Shown here: positions 25,703-34,690 of the stretch, one piece after another
Position numbering within the stretch: position 1 is the stretch's first letter
Layout of the letters: each line of letters begins with the position of its first letter
Origin: an uncultured Spirochaetaceae bacterium
GTDB lineage: Bacteria > Spirochaetota > Spirochaetia > Sphaerochaetales > Sphaerochaetaceae
Length of the DNA: 64,000 bases
NCBI GenBank assembly: GCA_944388955.1
Contig: CALXKJ010000009.1
Coordinates: forward strand, 1-64,000
Reading direction: 5' to 3'
The notes under the pieces: model-generated
Seen by the model: only the letters and a program-made list of their open reading frames with translations
The model's database searches: none
What the model was told of the DNA's origin: nothing
Position numbers and translations under genes: made by a program

Positions 25703-26851
25703 ATGAAAAATAAAGCTCTATATATCATATGTGCGCTTCTGATGGTGATTCTCGGCCTCAGCGATGCGCTCAGAGGTATTTTCACACCATTATTTACAGA
25801 TATCTTCGGATTCTCAATGGCTCAGGTTGGTATCATCGTATCAGCAAGTTATCTGGGAAATCTTGTATGTCTGCTTTTCGGAGGTGTCATCCTCGATAAA
25901 ATAGGCAGGAAAAAGGCAATGGCGCTCTTTGTGCTGGCACTTGCCATCTCCGAGCTTATCCTTCTTGGAGGACGTGTCTACTTTCTTCTGGTGCTCGGCT
26001 TTTTCCTCACACTCGGGATATCAACACTGCTGAACACGACAATGAATCTCCTATCCGATTCATTCTCTGCAACGAAGAGCCTCATGCTTCTCAACGCTCT
26101 CTTCTTCCTGCAGGGAATCGGGACATCAGGCTCACAGTTCATACTCTCCCGTTTCTCATCCAGCGTGATGGTATGGAATGGTGTTCTCATAGCGATGGCT
26201 GTACTGCTGATCCCTCTATGCATCGCCATCACAAGAATCCATACAGAAGGCAAAGCTGAGGTGAAGAAAAACGAAGAGGCTTCCCCTGAGAACAATGTGA
26301 AGAAGCTTCAGTTCTTCCCTATCGCGATGATTACAATCTCACTTGGTTTTTACCTTATCGCGGAACATGGACTGACAAATTACCTCATAAAATATGGAAC
26401 TGACTATCTGAAGCTCACAGCAGCAGCCGCAGGCCTTGGGTTATCACTCTACTCAGCAGGTATCATGGTCGGACGGTTGGTGCTTGGCCAGTTCGTTGAC
26501 AGAATAGGCGCAAAGAGAATGATGCTCATTCTTCTTGTCGCAGCATTTGCAGTGACTGCTGTAGTCTTCACAACCGGTATATTGCAGATTCTCTTCCTTA
26601 CCGGTCTTTCTGTGTCACTTGTCTACCCTACTACCGTTGCGATGGTAAGAAAATATGCACCGGCATCTCTTGGGGCGAGAGCAACAACAGTGGCAGTCAG
26701 TGCCGCATCGATTCTGGACGTAATCTTCAACGCTGTATTCGGGAAGGCAATCGATACATTCGGTTACGGCTCATCAATGCCTGTCCTGCTTGCGGCACTC
26801 GCAATTGCGGCAGTGCTCATGGCACTCTGCGACATAAAGAAGAAAGCATGA
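25703..26851 (+). CDS. MFS transporter
   Basis: 382 residues with twelve hydrophobic spans. The loop after span 2 carries the MFS motif A-like GGVILDKIGRKKAMAL near residues 60-75, repeated weakly in the second half as GQFVDRIGAKRMMLI near 265. The substrate cannot be read from the sequence; its position behind the pectin-type operon suggests a sugar or sugar acid. No Shine-Dalgarno is visible before the ATG. A strong terminator follows. Confidence 0.85.
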   Translation: MKNKALYIICALLMVILGLSDALRGIFTPLFTDIFGFSMAQVGIIVSASYLGNLVCLLFGGVILDKIGRKKAMALFVLALAISELILLGGRVYFLLVLGFFLTLGISTLLNTTMNLLSDSFSATKSLMLLNALFFLQGIGTSGSQFILSRFSSSVMVWNGVLIAMAVLLIPLCIAITRIHTEGKAEVKKNEEASPENNVKKLQFFPIAMITISLGFYLIAEHGLTNYLIKYGTDYLKLTAAAAGLGLSLYSAGIMVGRLVLGQFVDRIGAKRMMLILLVAAFAVTAVVFTTGILQILFLTGLSVSLVYPTTVAMVRKYAPASLGARATTVAVSAASILDVIFNAVFGKAIDTFGYGSSMPVLLAALAIAAVLMALCDIKKKA

Positions 26852-26874
26852 GCTACTGAGAGTATTTCAAAGAG

Positions 26875-26897
26875 CGGCACCTCCTGAAAAGGTGCCG
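26875..26897 (+). terminator. Terminator after the MFS gene
   Basis: CGGCACCT pairs with AGGTGCCG around a 7-base loop, followed by TTCTCATTTTC on the plus strand. Confidence 0.75.
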
Positions 26898-26956
26898 TTC
26901 TCATTTTCAATGACTTTATTTGTCTTTCCGACGATACCAGTAAATTGTGGGTGAAA

Positions 26957-27130
26957 TCATATCTGCTCATCTGACATTGATTCAGTTTCAGGATGATAGA
27001 ATATGACAACGAATCCTGATTTCTGCACATCGAACTCACATCTGCAGTTGCTTTCATTGCATGCATCAACGATACGCTTTAGCCCTGTACCGAAGTTACT
27101 AATGTCCTTCGTACTAGAGAAGCGATAGTA
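26957..27130 (-). pseudogene. Fragment of an AlbA-type ATP-binding protein (HATPase_c_4 end)
   Basis: On the minus strand the frame reads YYRFSSTKDISNFGTG, then LKRIVDACNESNCRCEF, DVQKSGFVVIFYHPE and a stop at 26957. The FGTG-x-KRI-x-DAC pattern followed by F-x-V-x-F-Y is typical of the C-terminal ATPase-like domain of AlbA_2/HATPase_c_4 proteins. A stop lies directly upstream, there is no start codon or ribosome site, and only about 55 codons remain. It is a remnant of an accessory gene between the MFS gene and sbcC. Confidence 0.6.
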
Positions 27131-27184
27131 TTACTCAGCATTTGGCTTTTACGTCGATTATCGTCATTTATATTCCATTTTCTA

Positions 27185-30100
27185 TCAGAATTTCACTCTC
27201 AGTGTGCTTCCCTGCGCTCTGCTCTTCTCCACAAGAATCTGCTTATCCACTTTCTCCTTAAGCTCCACGACATGTGAGATGACACCTACAAGCCGACCTC
27301 CGGTCGCGAGTGAGGAGAGCACAGAGACTGCTGAGCGGAGCGAGTCCTCATCAAGAGTGCCAAAACCTTCGTCGACAAACATCGTCTCAATCTTCACAGC
27401 TCCGGCATTCGCCTGGATTTCCTCAGATAACCCCAGAGCAAGAGCAAGCGATGCCTTGAATGTCTCACCCCCGGAAAGCGTTGCCGCTGGCCGTATCTTT
27501 GATGTGAAATGATCCATCACATCGATATCAAGTCCCATCTTCTGTCCTTTGCTACGGGCTTTATCGCTTCTCTCCATCTCATACTGCTGGTCTGTCATAG
27601 CAAGAAGCTTGCTATTAGCACGGCGTAGGATTCTATCGAGATATCTTGTCTGCACGTACGTCTCAAGTGAGAGCTTATTCTCACCGCTGAGAGTACCATT
27701 AGCAACATCAGAAAGCTCCTGAAGCATCGCCCATTTCTCTCTTAGCGCGTTGCCCTTCTCTTCAATCTCGTCGTATCGCCGTATAGCACTCTCAATGCTT
27801 TTGAGGTGTACATTGCAATCTGTTTTCCTCTTCTCAAGCTCTCTGACTGTTTCTTCCAGTTCCGCAGCGTCATTTCTGAGGCTATCGATATCATAATCGG
27901 GGATTGCGGATATCTGCTTCCTGACCTCCGCTATGCTTCCCTCCGCGGAGGCTTTCATCGTGATAGCATCATTCAGTCCATCTGTGGCACTCTGAATACT
28001 GTTCTCAAGCCTTGTCGCATGCTCTTTGAGAGCGGAAAGCCTTTCTTCCGCCTCTCTTTTGCTTTCAAATAACAGCTGTGACCTGAGCTTTTCCTTCTCG
28101 CTCTCCTTCATCGCGATTTCTTTCAAGAGGATTTTCACTGCTGTATCAGCTTCACTTTTCTGCACCTTGAGATTCTCTATATTATTCATAAGCTCTGCAT
28201 TTCTTTCTGCAAGCTTAGCCGCATTCTCCTTATCTTTGCGTAAGGACATGATTTTCCCATCAGATGATGTCTTCTCTTCCTTGAGAATCTCATATGACGA
28301 GGAGAAATCATCAGTTTTTATACCGATAGCCTCCGCCATCTTCCTGATTTCATCCTCAAGCTTATCCATCTGCCCTTTATAATGCTCTATCGAAGCACCT
28401 GCGGCACTTTTATCAGCAGCAAGCGATGAAATCTTTTCAGAAAGACTGGAAAGCTTTTCTTCAATATTCCCAAGTGCATCCGTGAGTTCTGACTTCTGCT
28501 TGAAAGCTTTTTCCGAGTCTTCCACAAGATGGGAGATCTCTGAGAGAATCACAGTAATTTCCTTGTCCCTGATTGCCGGAGGAAGTATATTCCTATGCTT
28601 CTTTATATCCTCTTTCAGCATCTCTATAGAGCCTGCAATCCTGCCGTTCTCACTTTCGGCACGCTGAGCATCAGAAGCCGCTTTCCTCTCTGCTCTTTCC
28701 GCATCCTCAAGATCTTCCTTCGTGTATGCCTTCCCATCTGAAACAGCAGGAGATGGATGGTGGATAGAGCCGCATACAGGGCAAGGCTTACCTTCCTCAA
28801 GATTCCTTGCAAGCGATGCCGCGCCATTAAGGTAATAAGACGCGATCATCGCGGAATGCTCATCGCGCTTTGCTTTCAGCGTTTCCACATAACTTCTCAG
28901 TCTCCCTTCAGCTTCCGCTTTCTCGTTCTGCTTTGTCTTCAGTGCAGATAACGCTTTATCGAGCAAGGAAGCGGTTTCAGAGAGCGCCTTCGCTTCCTCC
29001 TGCCTTTTCTCTACACCATCAAGAGATGAAAGCTTCCTTTCAATGTCACTCTTTTTATTGAGATATGCTTTTCTATCCTCTTCCAGTGATTTCTCATCAG
29101 TTTCTATCATTGAAAGCTTTTCAGCTGTCTTCCTGAGATTATCCGCAGCTGTATCGCACTCATTTATAACCTTTGAAAGCCTTTCGAAAGCACCAAGCTG
29201 CTCCCTGATTCTGTAATTTCTCTCAGTCTCAGCTTCAAGCCGTGACTGTGTATCAGCAAGGCGCAGAGCTTCCTGCTGCACGTTCTGAAGCTCAGCGCTC
29301 TTCTTCTCTATATCATGAAAGGCCTTTTCAGACTCTTCTGCTCTCTTTCTCTTCTCTTCAATCCTTGCATCGATATCCTTCAGTATCCTCTCTTCTTCCT
29401 CATAGGCAGGAAGGGCTTTACTGAGACTGGCAATCTCAAGAAGCGCGTTATCCTTTTCCTTGCGATACTCAGGGATTCTATCGGCTTCAGCTTTCGCCTC
29501 TTCCACTTTCCGCAGTATCGTCTCCACCTCCGCCTCTTTCTTGGCGAGGCCTGCCTTCAGGTTCTCCTTCTTCTGCCATTCAGATATGGCCTCATCCACT
29601 TTCCTTTTCTTCTCCGAGCACTCATTGAATGCGGACGCTGCTTTTGCGGATGCTTCTTCTGCCTCCTCTCTGATGCCATCAAGGATCTCTTTGATATCTT
29701 CCGTGATGATATCCTTATGCTTCGCTTCCTCAAGAGCCCCATACCACGCTGAATCCTCAGAAATGGATATGGATGCTATAATCGCCTTCTCACCGATACC
29801 GATAGCGGCATACGCATCTCTGGCTTTCTTCGCTTTCTCTGATAGCAGATTCTGCAATTCACCATAGCTGTCAGTATTGAAGATCTTCTTGAAAAGCATA
29901 CGCTTCTCATCAGTCTTCGAGATGAGGAATCTGCTGAACTTCCCCTGCGCGAGCATGACAATCTGGGCAAACTGCTCAGCTGTCATACCGACAATCTCGA
30001 TAACCTTCCTATTCACCTGATCGGTTTTCGTCAGAACACTTCCATCAGGAAGATAGAAGGAAACCGAGGCTGGCTCTGCAATCATTCCATCTCCGCGCTT

Positions 30101-30409
30101 TCTTGGACGCAGCTGCATTGGAGAGCGTTTTATCGTGTACTGATTACCTTTTTCCGAGAAGACAAGCTCAACGCTTGTTGGAGTATCATCAGAAGCCCAC
30201 TGGCATCTCATCAGGGCTGCATCTCTATTCTCTTCCGCTGTCGTGACACCGAAAAGTGCATAGGAGAGCGCATCGAAGAGCGTGGTCTTCCCAGATCCCG
30301 TTGCTCCTGAAATAAGATAAAGCCCTTCTTCTCCGAAGAGGGAGAAATCAATGGTGGTTCTATCTTTAAATGGTCCGAATGCCGTGACAGTAAGTTTCCT
30401 AGGTCTCAT
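27185..30409 (-). CDS. sbcC: SbcC, SMC-like subunit of the SbcCD nuclease
   Basis: 1074-residue ATPase that, with SbcD, cleaves DNA hairpins and blocked ends during replication and repair. N-terminal Walker A SGATGSGKTTLFDALSYA near 35-52, long coiled coils from about 180 to 900 split by the zinc hook CPVC near residue 540, then ABC signature TLSGGETFKASLALAL near 975 and Walker B ETMFVDEGFGTLDE near 1010. It starts inside the sbcD stop with a 4-base overlap, the usual sbcDC order. Length is normal for the family. Confidence 0.95.
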   Translation of the reverse strand: MRPRKLTVTAFGPFKDRTTIDFSLFGEEGLYLISGATGSGKTTLFDALSYALFGVTTAEENRDAALMRCQWASDDTPTSVELVFSEKGNQYTIKRSPMQLRPRKRGDGMIAEPASVSFYLPDGSVLTKTDQVNRKVIEIVGMTAEQFAQIVMLAQGKFSRFLISKTDEKRMLFKKIFNTDSYGELQNLLSEKAKKARDAYAAIGIGEKAIIASISISEDSAWYGALEEAKHKDIITEDIKEILDGIREEAEEASAKAASAFNECSEKKRKVDEAISEWQKKENLKAGLAKKEAEVETILRKVEEAKAEADRIPEYRKEKDNALLEIASLSKALPAYEEEERILKDIDARIEEKRKRAEESEKAFHDIEKKSAELQNVQQEALRLADTQSRLEAETERNYRIREQLGAFERLSKVINECDTAADNLRKTAEKLSMIETDEKSLEEDRKAYLNKKSDIERKLSSLDGVEKRQEEAKALSETASLLDKALSALKTKQNEKAEAEGRLRSYVETLKAKRDEHSAMIASYYLNGAASLARNLEEGKPCPVCGSIHHPSPAVSDGKAYTKEDLEDAERAERKAASDAQRAESENGRIAGSIEMLKEDIKKHRNILPPAIRDKEITVILSEISHLVEDSEKAFKQKSELTDALGNIEEKLSSLSEKISSLAADKSAAGASIEHYKGQMDKLEDEIRKMAEAIGIKTDDFSSSYEILKEEKTSSDGKIMSLRKDKENAAKLAERNAELMNNIENLKVQKSEADTAVKILLKEIAMKESEKEKLRSQLLFESKREAEERLSALKEHATRLENSIQSATDGLNDAITMKASAEGSIAEVRKQISAIPDYDIDSLRNDAAELEETVRELEKRKTDCNVHLKSIESAIRRYDEIEEKGNALREKWAMLQELSDVANGTLSGENKLSLETYVQTRYLDRILRRANSKLLAMTDQQYEMERSDKARSKGQKMGLDIDVMDHFTSKIRPAATLSGGETFKASLALALGLSEEIQANAGAVKIETMFVDEGFGTLDEDSLRSAVSVLSSLATGGRLVGVISHVVELKEKVDKQILVEKSRAQGSTLRVKF

Positions 30410-31515
30410 GCATCACCCCATATTTCCCTGATAGACTCATCAAGAACCGCTTTCTGCTCATCGCTCATCTTCTTTCTTGTCATCATCTCAAAGAGCTCGG
30501 CAAAATACTCATCTGGCGTCCTTTCACTCTCGTCGCCACCGATGACTATAGAATCAGAGAAAGATCTTGTGCGCGCGTTGTCATACTCAAGTGATAGAAA
30601 GCGTGGAAACAGAGCACTTAGTGAGGAGAGAGCGTCAGGGATATCACGCTCATCAGTGAGAATGACGTGCACGTAATCATCAGTGCTCCCACCCGACATA
30701 ATCTCCGAAAAGCTTCCTTTCCTTATAACCACATCATGAAGCGGCTTCAGCTTTATCTCCTCGATATCCAGAGAGCCATCGTCTGAGATTTTCCCATAGA
30801 GCACGACCTTCCCCTCGCGTTCAGCAACTGAGTACTTAAGCATCGAGCCTGAGTATCTGACGCTCTTCACTCCAACAGGCTGAGCTCTATGAATGTGTCC
30901 CAATGCCACATAATCAAAGGAAGAGAAGACCGAGGATGGAATTGGCGTCTCTCCTCCTATTGATACATCCTCGCTTCCTCCTGTTACCGCACCAAGCACC
31001 GCCTGATGAGCAACAAGCACGTTGATACGCTCCTCATCGATAGACACAGAATCAAGGACGAGTTTTATCGCATCACTGAGGGATTCTATGGGATTATCAG
31101 GGAAATAACGTCTCACGTCTGCTATGCGGATATATGGCAGCATGTAGATATCACTATTGCCAATTGAGCGCTTCTCCAGCACCCCGCTGAATCTTCCCTG
31201 AATATGAAGACCGGATTTATCCACGATATTGCTAAGGTATGAAAGCTTCTCTCCCGGGTCATGATTGCCTGCAATGACAAAAATCTCACTGCTGCCTGAT
31301 TGAAGCCTTTCAAGAAAACCGCTAAGGAGTGCCGTTGACTCCTCCGCAGGATTTATTCTGTCATATACATCCCCGGCGATGAACACAGCATCGGGCTTAC
31401 GCTTCTCTATGATGGACTCCAGCTCCCTCAGCATATATTCCTGGTCATCATGAAGCTCATACCCTGAGAGTCTTTTCCCGATATGCAGATCTGAAATATG
31501 AATGAAACTGAGCAT
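30406..31515 (-). CDS. sbcD: SbcD, exonuclease subunit of the SbcCD nuclease
   Basis: 369-residue Mre11-type metallophosphoesterase. Metal-binding motifs in order: SDLHIGKRL (8-16), AGDVYDR near 48, AGNHDPG near 82, HQAV near 170 and LGHIHRAQ near 205. A C-terminal capping part follows. The ATG at 31515 gives the family N-terminus MLSFIHISDLHIG. It overlaps sbcC by 4 bases. Confidence 0.95.
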   Translation of the reverse strand: MLSFIHISDLHIGKRLSGYELHDDQEYMLRELESIIEKRKPDAVFIAGDVYDRINPAEESTALLSGFLERLQSGSSEIFVIAGNHDPGEKLSYLSNIVDKSGLHIQGRFSGVLEKRSIGNSDIYMLPYIRIADVRRYFPDNPIESLSDAIKLVLDSVSIDEERINVLVAHQAVLGAVTGGSEDVSIGGETPIPSSVFSSFDYVALGHIHRAQPVGVKSVRYSGSMLKYSVAEREGKVVLYGKISDDGSLDIEEIKLKPLHDVVIRKGSFSEIMSGGSTDDYVHVILTDERDIPDALSSLSALFPRFLSLEYDNARTRSFSDSIVIGGDESERTPDEYFAELFEMMTRKKMSDEQKAVLDESIREIWGDA

Positions 31516-31552
31516 CCTCTCCTCTATTGCATGAAAACCCTGTCACAGTTTT

Positions 31553-32248
31553 CTATCTGCTTAGGCTATAAACCACATGCACTTCATCGCTTATGGAGAT
31601 ATCTCCAGGATAGTACTCGAGGCTGTCGGAAAGAGGAGCGGAAGCTTCAGCCATCGCGTAAAGCCTTGTTGTGCCATATGAAGATGACGGGGATGAATCG
31701 GAGATGGAAATCAGATCACCGAGTACATAACCTGCCGCGTTTGCATATACACTGGCTTTGTCATGAGCGTCATGCACGGCAAGAGACCTTGCCTTCATTC
31801 TCTCCACATCCTTGTTCTCCTTGTCTGCAACGATATTGCCAATTTCGATTCCATCGATACCCGAGACACTCTGGAAAAGAGCACCAGCGGTATCTACAGT
31901 GCGGAGAATGATATCAAGGGAATAGACACATCTCTGACCTGTAAGGATGCTTTCACCATCCTTCCACGAGTACTCCGGAGACACGGAAATGCGTGATGTA
32001 GAGATATCATCATCAGCAACACCGTTTTCCTTCAGTATCAGAATAGCCTCGTTTATCATCCCGGAAGCGATTGTCCCTGCCTCATCCGTGGTCGGTGACA
32101 GCGCGGAAGCTGTGACAGAGAAACGGAGGAAATCCGGCTCCATCATCACAGTCGCACTTCCAGTGACAGACACTGTCGCTGTATCATCCACAGTCGCACA
32201 GGAGACAGCAAGGAAAAGAGCAAGAGTATAGACAAGGAGTCTTTTCAT
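31553..32248 (-). CDS. SIMPL-domain (DUF541) lipoprotein
   Basis: 231 residues. The signal peptide ends in a true lipobox, LAVSC with Cys17, unlike the four solute-binding proteins of this window. The mature chain begins with VSVTGSATVMMEPDFLRFSVT, the classic start of SIMPL/DUF541 proteins, and continues with NEAILILKENGVADDDISTS and a late MAEASAPLSD segment. It should sit on the outer or inner membrane facing the periplasm. The function of the family is unclear. Located 1 base after the NUDIX gene, in a run with mrp and sbcDC. Confidence 0.87.
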   Translation of the reverse strand: MKRLLVYTLALFLAVSCATVDDTATVSVTGSATVMMEPDFLRFSVTASALSPTTDEAGTIASGMINEAILILKENGVADDDISTSRISVSPEYSWKDGESILTGQRCVYSLDIILRTVDTAGALFQSVSGIDGIEIGNIVADKENKDVERMKARSLAVHDAHDKASVYANAAGYVLGDLISISDSSPSSSYGTTRLYAMAEASAPLSDSLEYYPGDISISDEVHVVYSLSR

Positions 32249-32249
32249 A

Positions 32250-32831
32250 TTACCCTCTGAGCTTCAGCTCTGGATGGCTCTCTGCATAGCGCATGAAGAA
32301 ACCGATGGCCATCATCATGATGCCATTGTCATAAATACCTGTGCCCATGTCTCTGATAACATCCTCCACAGGTACTTCCACGACATCGATAGTCTCATCG
32401 GGATCAAGTGACTGCTCACTCACTTTCTCTATATCAGTAACAAGGAAGAAAGACTGTCTATTCGTCATGAACGCATTATTCGGACACACACACCCAAGCT
32501 CAGTGAATGTCCCTCTTATACCAGTCTCCTCCATCAGCTCACGTTTGGCAGCATGAAGGGCCTCTTCGCCTTTCTCCACAAGACCTGCAGGAAATTCCCT
32601 TGTTATCGACTCAGAGCCATGCCGGAACTGCTCTTCCATGATGAAATATGGTTTACCATCCTTCAGGAACCATGGTATGGCTACAATCCAATCGGGACTT
32701 ACAATACTCACAAAATCACCTTCTCTGCCGTCTGGTGCCCTTCTATGAGCCATGACAACATCGAAAATCCTCGTCTTGTAAGCCTCGGTGACGGATTCTG
32801 TTATCCACATCAGTTTCTTTTCATCAGCCAT
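32250..32831 (-). CDS. NUDIX hydrolase, ADP-ribose pyrophosphatase-like
   Basis: 193 residues. The NUDIX box G-x5-E-x7-REUxEExGU is complete at 83-105 (REFPAGLVEKGEEAL, then KRELMEETGI). The flanking EQFRHGSESITREFPAGL matches ADP-ribose/NDP-sugar pyrophosphatases. The start at 32831 was preferred for its GGAAG site and because the N-terminal extension would lie wholly inside mrp; it overlaps the mrp 3' end by 8 bases. Substrate is inferred only from the family. Confidence 0.87.
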   Translation of the reverse strand: MADEKKLMWITESVTEAYKTRIFDVVMAHRRAPDGREGDFVSIVSPDWIVAIPWFLKDGKPYFIMEEQFRHGSESITREFPAGLVEKGEEALHAAKRELMEETGIRGTFTELGCVCPNNAFMTNRQSFFLVTDIEKVSEQSLDPDETIDVVEVPVEDVIRDMGTGIYDNGIMMMAIGFFMRYAESHPELKLRG

Positions 32832-33750
32832 TGTACTTCCTCGATGGGCAGTTTGACGTGCAATGCGCACATGCGGAAGGCTTGCATGACGGAGTGCCAA
32901 GGAATGAAGTATCCCTTGAAGTCGAACATGCAGTACCGTTGTTTATCTCATTTGCGATTGCCTTGAGAGCCTCTGCTGAAGGATGAACACCTGGCTCTGT
33001 AATCCACTCCTTTCCAGCATCCTCTGCATCCGGCAGTCCAGCTTCCATTGGAATAGCACCAAGGAATGGCACATGCATATCCTGGCACATCTTCTTTCCA
33101 CCGCCTTTACCGAAGATAGGAATCTCATGCTGGCAATATGGGCAGATAAGCCCTGACATGTTCTCAACAACACCGATTATAGCCACTCCGAGCTTTCGTG
33201 AGAAATTGACGGAGCGCCGGGCATCCAGAACAGCAACCTCCTGCGGGGTTGTGACGATAATGGAGCCTGTGAGTTCCGGGATTGACTGGCATATCGTGAG
33301 CTGCTCGTCACCAGTTCCAGGAGGTGTATCGATAAGAAGGTAATCCAGCTCACCCCACTCCACATCACCAAGGAACTGACGTATGGCGCTATTCTTGAGA
33401 CTTCCCCTCCAGATAACAGGGGAATCAGGATCCTCAAGAGCAAAAGCAAGCGACATGACCTTGAGATTCTCCCGAGGGCTTACAGGAATGAATGTGTGAC
33501 CATCCTCGCTCTGCAGCTCAGCATTGCGGCAGCCGAACATAACCGCAACATTAGGGCCATGAAGATCTGTATCGAGAACACCGACACGGCATCCCATATC
33601 AACAAGAGCATTCGCAAGATTTACAGTAACCGTAGTCTTGCCAACACCGCCTTTGCCGCTCATTATCATGATCTTGCGGCCTATCTTATCCATGCGCTCG
33701 CGTATTCTCAGCGTCTGCGCCTCATATTCATCCATATGATTATCAGCCAT
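32824..33750 (-). CDS. Mrp/ApbC-type Fe-S cluster carrier ATPase with Cys-rich tail
   Basis: 308 residues. The P-loop SGKGGVGKTTVTVNLA is at 31-46, switch motifs DTDLHGPN near 60 and DTPPGTGDEQ near 141, and the Fe-S binding CPYC at Cys203/Cys206 that is typical of ApbC. The last 35 residues carry five more cysteines (275, 289, 294, 297, 301), including CAHC, beyond the usual end of the family. The start at 33750 was chosen because AGGAG lies 8 bases upstream and the protein then opens with MADNHMDEYEAQ. The tail may bind a second cluster or zinc. Confidence 0.88.
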   Translation of the reverse strand: MADNHMDEYEAQTLRIRERMDKIGRKIMIMSGKGGVGKTTVTVNLANALVDMGCRVGVLDTDLHGPNVAVMFGCRNAELQSEDGHTFIPVSPRENLKVMSLAFALEDPDSPVIWRGSLKNSAIRQFLGDVEWGELDYLLIDTPPGTGDEQLTICQSIPELTGSIIVTTPQEVAVLDARRSVNFSRKLGVAIIGVVENMSGLICPYCQHEIPIFGKGGGKKMCQDMHVPFLGAIPMEAGLPDAEDAGKEWITEPGVHPSAEALKAIANEINNGTACSTSRDTSFLGTPSCKPSACAHCTSNCPSRKYNG

Positions 33751-33794
33751 AATAAACTCCTGACTTACTGAATATAGCACAAGAAGCAGAAAAC

Positions 33795-33812
33795 GGCTGT
33801 AGACGCACAGCC
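33795..33812 (-). terminator. Terminator after the mannoside-type operon
   Basis: GGCTGT pairs with ACAGCC around six bases, followed on the minus strand by GTTTTCTGCTT. It lies just behind the isomerase gene and separates it from mrp. Confidence 0.6.
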
Positions 33813-33825
33813 ATTTCCGCAAATA

Positions 33826-34680
33826 CTATTTCCAGCCTATTCTATCAAGAAGAGAAAGCAGGGAATCATGAGCAAGCGTAAATGCTTCTGTACCCGTAAG
33901 CTTTCTCCCATTCTTCATCGAACTTCCATTCTCAAGAGCGCTGAAGCCCTGGAAGTCCGCAAGATGCGGCTCGAGTGACAGGAACCCATCATATTTCTCA
34001 CCTTTGAGGATACTGAGGATTTCCTCAAGATGCCCATCCCCATAACCGGCTGGAACAACAGAGCCATCACTCCACCTCGCATCCTTGACGTGGATATACG
34101 CAATGTACTTACTGAGCATATCCCAGGCCTCAAGCGTATCCTGATGGCACTGGACGAAGTTAGCGAAATCGAAGACACCCTTGAAGTTATCTGAATAGAA
34201 TCTTTCCATGATCTTCAGGCAGCGCGGTGCAATATCACCATAGATTTCCTTCTCATTCTCATGGAGAAGGACGAGATTTTCATTTGCGGCGTAAGTCACG
34301 AGCTTTTCGAGACGCCGCATGACCTCATCCTCATACTTCTCAGGATTCTCTCCCTCCGGGATGAAGAATGAGAACATTCTTATATTCCTTGTCCCAAAGA
34401 GCTTCGCGATATCACAAGTATGGCGGAATAAATCGAAATGAGGCGCAAAATCATCACCAATGCCTATTTTTCCGATTGAGGAACCGACAGATGAAAGCTT
34501 AATGCCGGCATCGTCAAGTTTACTCTTTATCTTCTCCGCATCCGAAAGCGAATAGGAAATGAGCGGTGAGCCATCGACTCCTCTGCATTCAATCCATTCC
34601 ATCCCCAGCTTCTTGATTACTTCAATCTGGGTATCAAGAGAAGCATCTATCTCATCCGCAAAACCTGAAAGCCTATACAT
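33826..34680 (-). CDS. Sugar phosphate isomerase/epimerase (xylose isomerase-like TIM barrel)
   Basis: 284-residue AP-endonuclease-2-type barrel. Strand-end residues expected for metal-dependent catalysis are present: LVLLHENEKEIYGD near 145, GVFDFANF near 170, YIHVKDARW near 195 and FLSLEPH near 238. Good Shine-Dalgarno (GAGGAGG). It follows the Gfo/Idh oxidoreductase gene by 10 bases; such pairs commonly carry out redox-assisted epimerisation or opening of sugars. The substrate is not known; the neighbouring GH38 suggests mannose derivatives. Confidence 0.85.
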   Translation of the reverse strand: MYRLSGFADEIDASLDTQIEVIKKLGMEWIECRGVDGSPLISYSLSDAEKIKSKLDDAGIKLSSVGSSIGKIGIGDDFAPHFDLFRHTCDIAKLFGTRNIRMFSFFIPEGENPEKYEDEVMRRLEKLVTYAANENLVLLHENEKEIYGDIAPRCLKIMERFYSDNFKGVFDFANFVQCHQDTLEAWDMLSKYIAYIHVKDARWSDGSVVPAGYGDGHLEEILSILKGEKYDGFLSLEPHLADFQGFSALENGSSMKNGRKLTGTEAFTLAHDSLLSLLDRIGWK

Positions 34681-34690
34681 GTATTCCTCC

